The position numbers and the translations under genes are program-made. A DNA stretch of 64,000 nt. Origin: Pseudoalteromonas rhizosphaerae (lineage in GTDB: Bacteria; Pseudomonadota; Gammaproteobacteria; Enterobacterales; Alteromonadaceae). The notes beneath the pieces were generated by a model. It saw nothing but the letters and a program-made list of their open reading frames with translations, searched no databases and was not told the DNA's origin. Shown here piece by piece: positions 63,431-64,000 of the stretch. Each line of letters starts with the position of its first letter. The first letter of the stretch is position 1. The stretch spans positions 496,001 to 560,000 of the forward strand of contig NZ_CABVLM010000001.1 in the NCBI RefSeq assembly GCF_902498845.1, in the 5' to 3' direction.

Positions 63431-64000
63431 ATGTTTGATTTAATCGTAGGCAGTATAAATAACCTGCTTTGGGGTGAAGGACAAATACTGATCTACATTT
63501 TACTGTTTACAGGTATTTGGTTTTCAGTACGCTTAAAACTGATTCAAATTTTTAAATTTAAACACATGTTCAGCCTTCTCAAAGGCAGTAGCAAATGCAA
63601 TAAAAACGACATTAGTTCGTTTCAAGCACTGTGCACCGGATTAAGTGCGCGGGTTGGAACTGGTAATTTAGCAGGTGTTGCTGTTGCGATATCATTAGGA
63701 GGCAGTGGCGCCATATTTTGGATGTGGGTGATTGCCATACTGGGCATGGCGACCGGTTTTGCAGAAAGCGTACTTGGCCAAGTGTATAAAGTACGCGATA
63801 GCCAAGGCGAATTTAGAGGTGGCCCCGCTTATTATATTCAACAAGGAATAGGCAGCCGTAGTCTCGCTATCGCGTTTGCGTTGTGTTTGTTCTTAGGTTA
63901 CGGCTTTACTTTTAGCGCGATGCAAACCAACACCATTACTGATGCGCTTAATTTCGCTTTTGAAATTCCAACCTTATATTCAGGCATAGTCATAACCCTA
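63431..64000 (+). CDS. AGCS alanine/glycine:sodium symporter, 3'-truncated by window edge
   Basis: The first 190 codons of an amino-acid:sodium symporter. The ATG at 63431 has AAGGGC upstream. Family blocks: the N-terminal NNLLWGEGQILIYILLF, FQALCTGLSARVGTGNLAGV (the conserved sodium-site region) and MATGFAESVLGQVYKVRD followed by GGPAYYIQQGIG. The frame is open to the last base. The substrate is probably alanine, glycine or glutamine. Confidence 0.93.
   Translation, partial: MFDLIVGSINNLLWGEGQILIYILLFTGIWFSVRLKLIQIFKFKHMFSLLKGSSKCNKNDISSFQALCTGLSARVGTGNLAGVAVAISLGGSGAIFWMWVIAILGMATGFAESVLGQVYKVRDSQGEFRGGPAYYIQQGIGSRSLAIAFALCLFLGYGFTFSAMQTNTITDALNFAFEIPTLYSGIVITL

Overview
This window reads as chromosomal DNA of an AT-rich marine gammaproteobacterium, most likely Pseudoalteromonas or a close Alteromonadales relative. 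The grounds are the large TonB-dependent receptors (TBDRs) without SusD partners, the c-di-GMP and chemotaxis genes, the protein sequence style (inference, no search run) and the central pectin locus. I see no tRNA, rRNA, CRISPR array, intact insertion sequence or phage gene.

Layout. 1-17.5 kb is ordinary chromosome: a 5'-truncated TBDR, asd, a Cache-type chemoreceptor, two GGDEF/EAL proteins, a bacterial voltage-gated sodium-channel homologue, small lipoprotein and hypothetical genes, ywbE plus a DUF4240 gene, an SOS-controlled umuDC pair, and a divergent MarR / siderophore-interacting-protein pair. 17.7-59.0 kb is one pectin utilisation locus. 59.3-64 kb is again unrelated: a luciferase-like monooxygenase, a patatin-like lipase, a DMT exporter with a neighbouring AraC regulator, and the start of an AGCS amino-acid:sodium symporter.

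How the pectin locus works (family knowledge plus inference). Three TBDRs (34.3, 51.6 and 55.1 kb) would take up pectin fragments. A 2056-residue surface lipoprotein joins a CE8 pectin methylesterase to a PL1 pectate lyase. A separate PL1-like lyase, a Tat-exported GH28 exo-polygalacturonase lipoprotein, two GH105 unsaturated-uronyl hydrolases (one fused to DUF4861), a GH43 enzyme, an alpha/beta-hydrolase esterase and two CE12 rhamnogalacturonan acetylesterases finish depolymerisation outside the cytoplasm. A TRAP transporter would import the uronate monomers. KduI/KduD handle the unsaturated branch and UxaC/UxaB/UxaA the galacturonate branch. Both meet at 2-keto-3-deoxygluconate, which KdgK and Eda convert to pyruvate and glyceraldehyde-3-phosphate.

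Regulation. The palindrome TGCCACCGGTGGCA, or a one- or two-base variant, occurs nine times between genes of this locus and once inside a TBDR gene. I found none outside the locus. It has the even symmetry and central CG of LacI-family operators, and a LacI-family gene sits inside the locus at 26.4 kb. At several sites the operator half-site TTGCCA also looks like the -35 box. The uxaB/kduD divergent promoter carries two operators 31 bp apart. Two TBDR upstream regions each carry a pair 155-156 bp apart and look like copies of one another. This operator architecture, the CE8-PL1 lipoprotein with its three copies of an unassigned module, and the DUF4861-GH105 fusion are the most interesting parts of the window.
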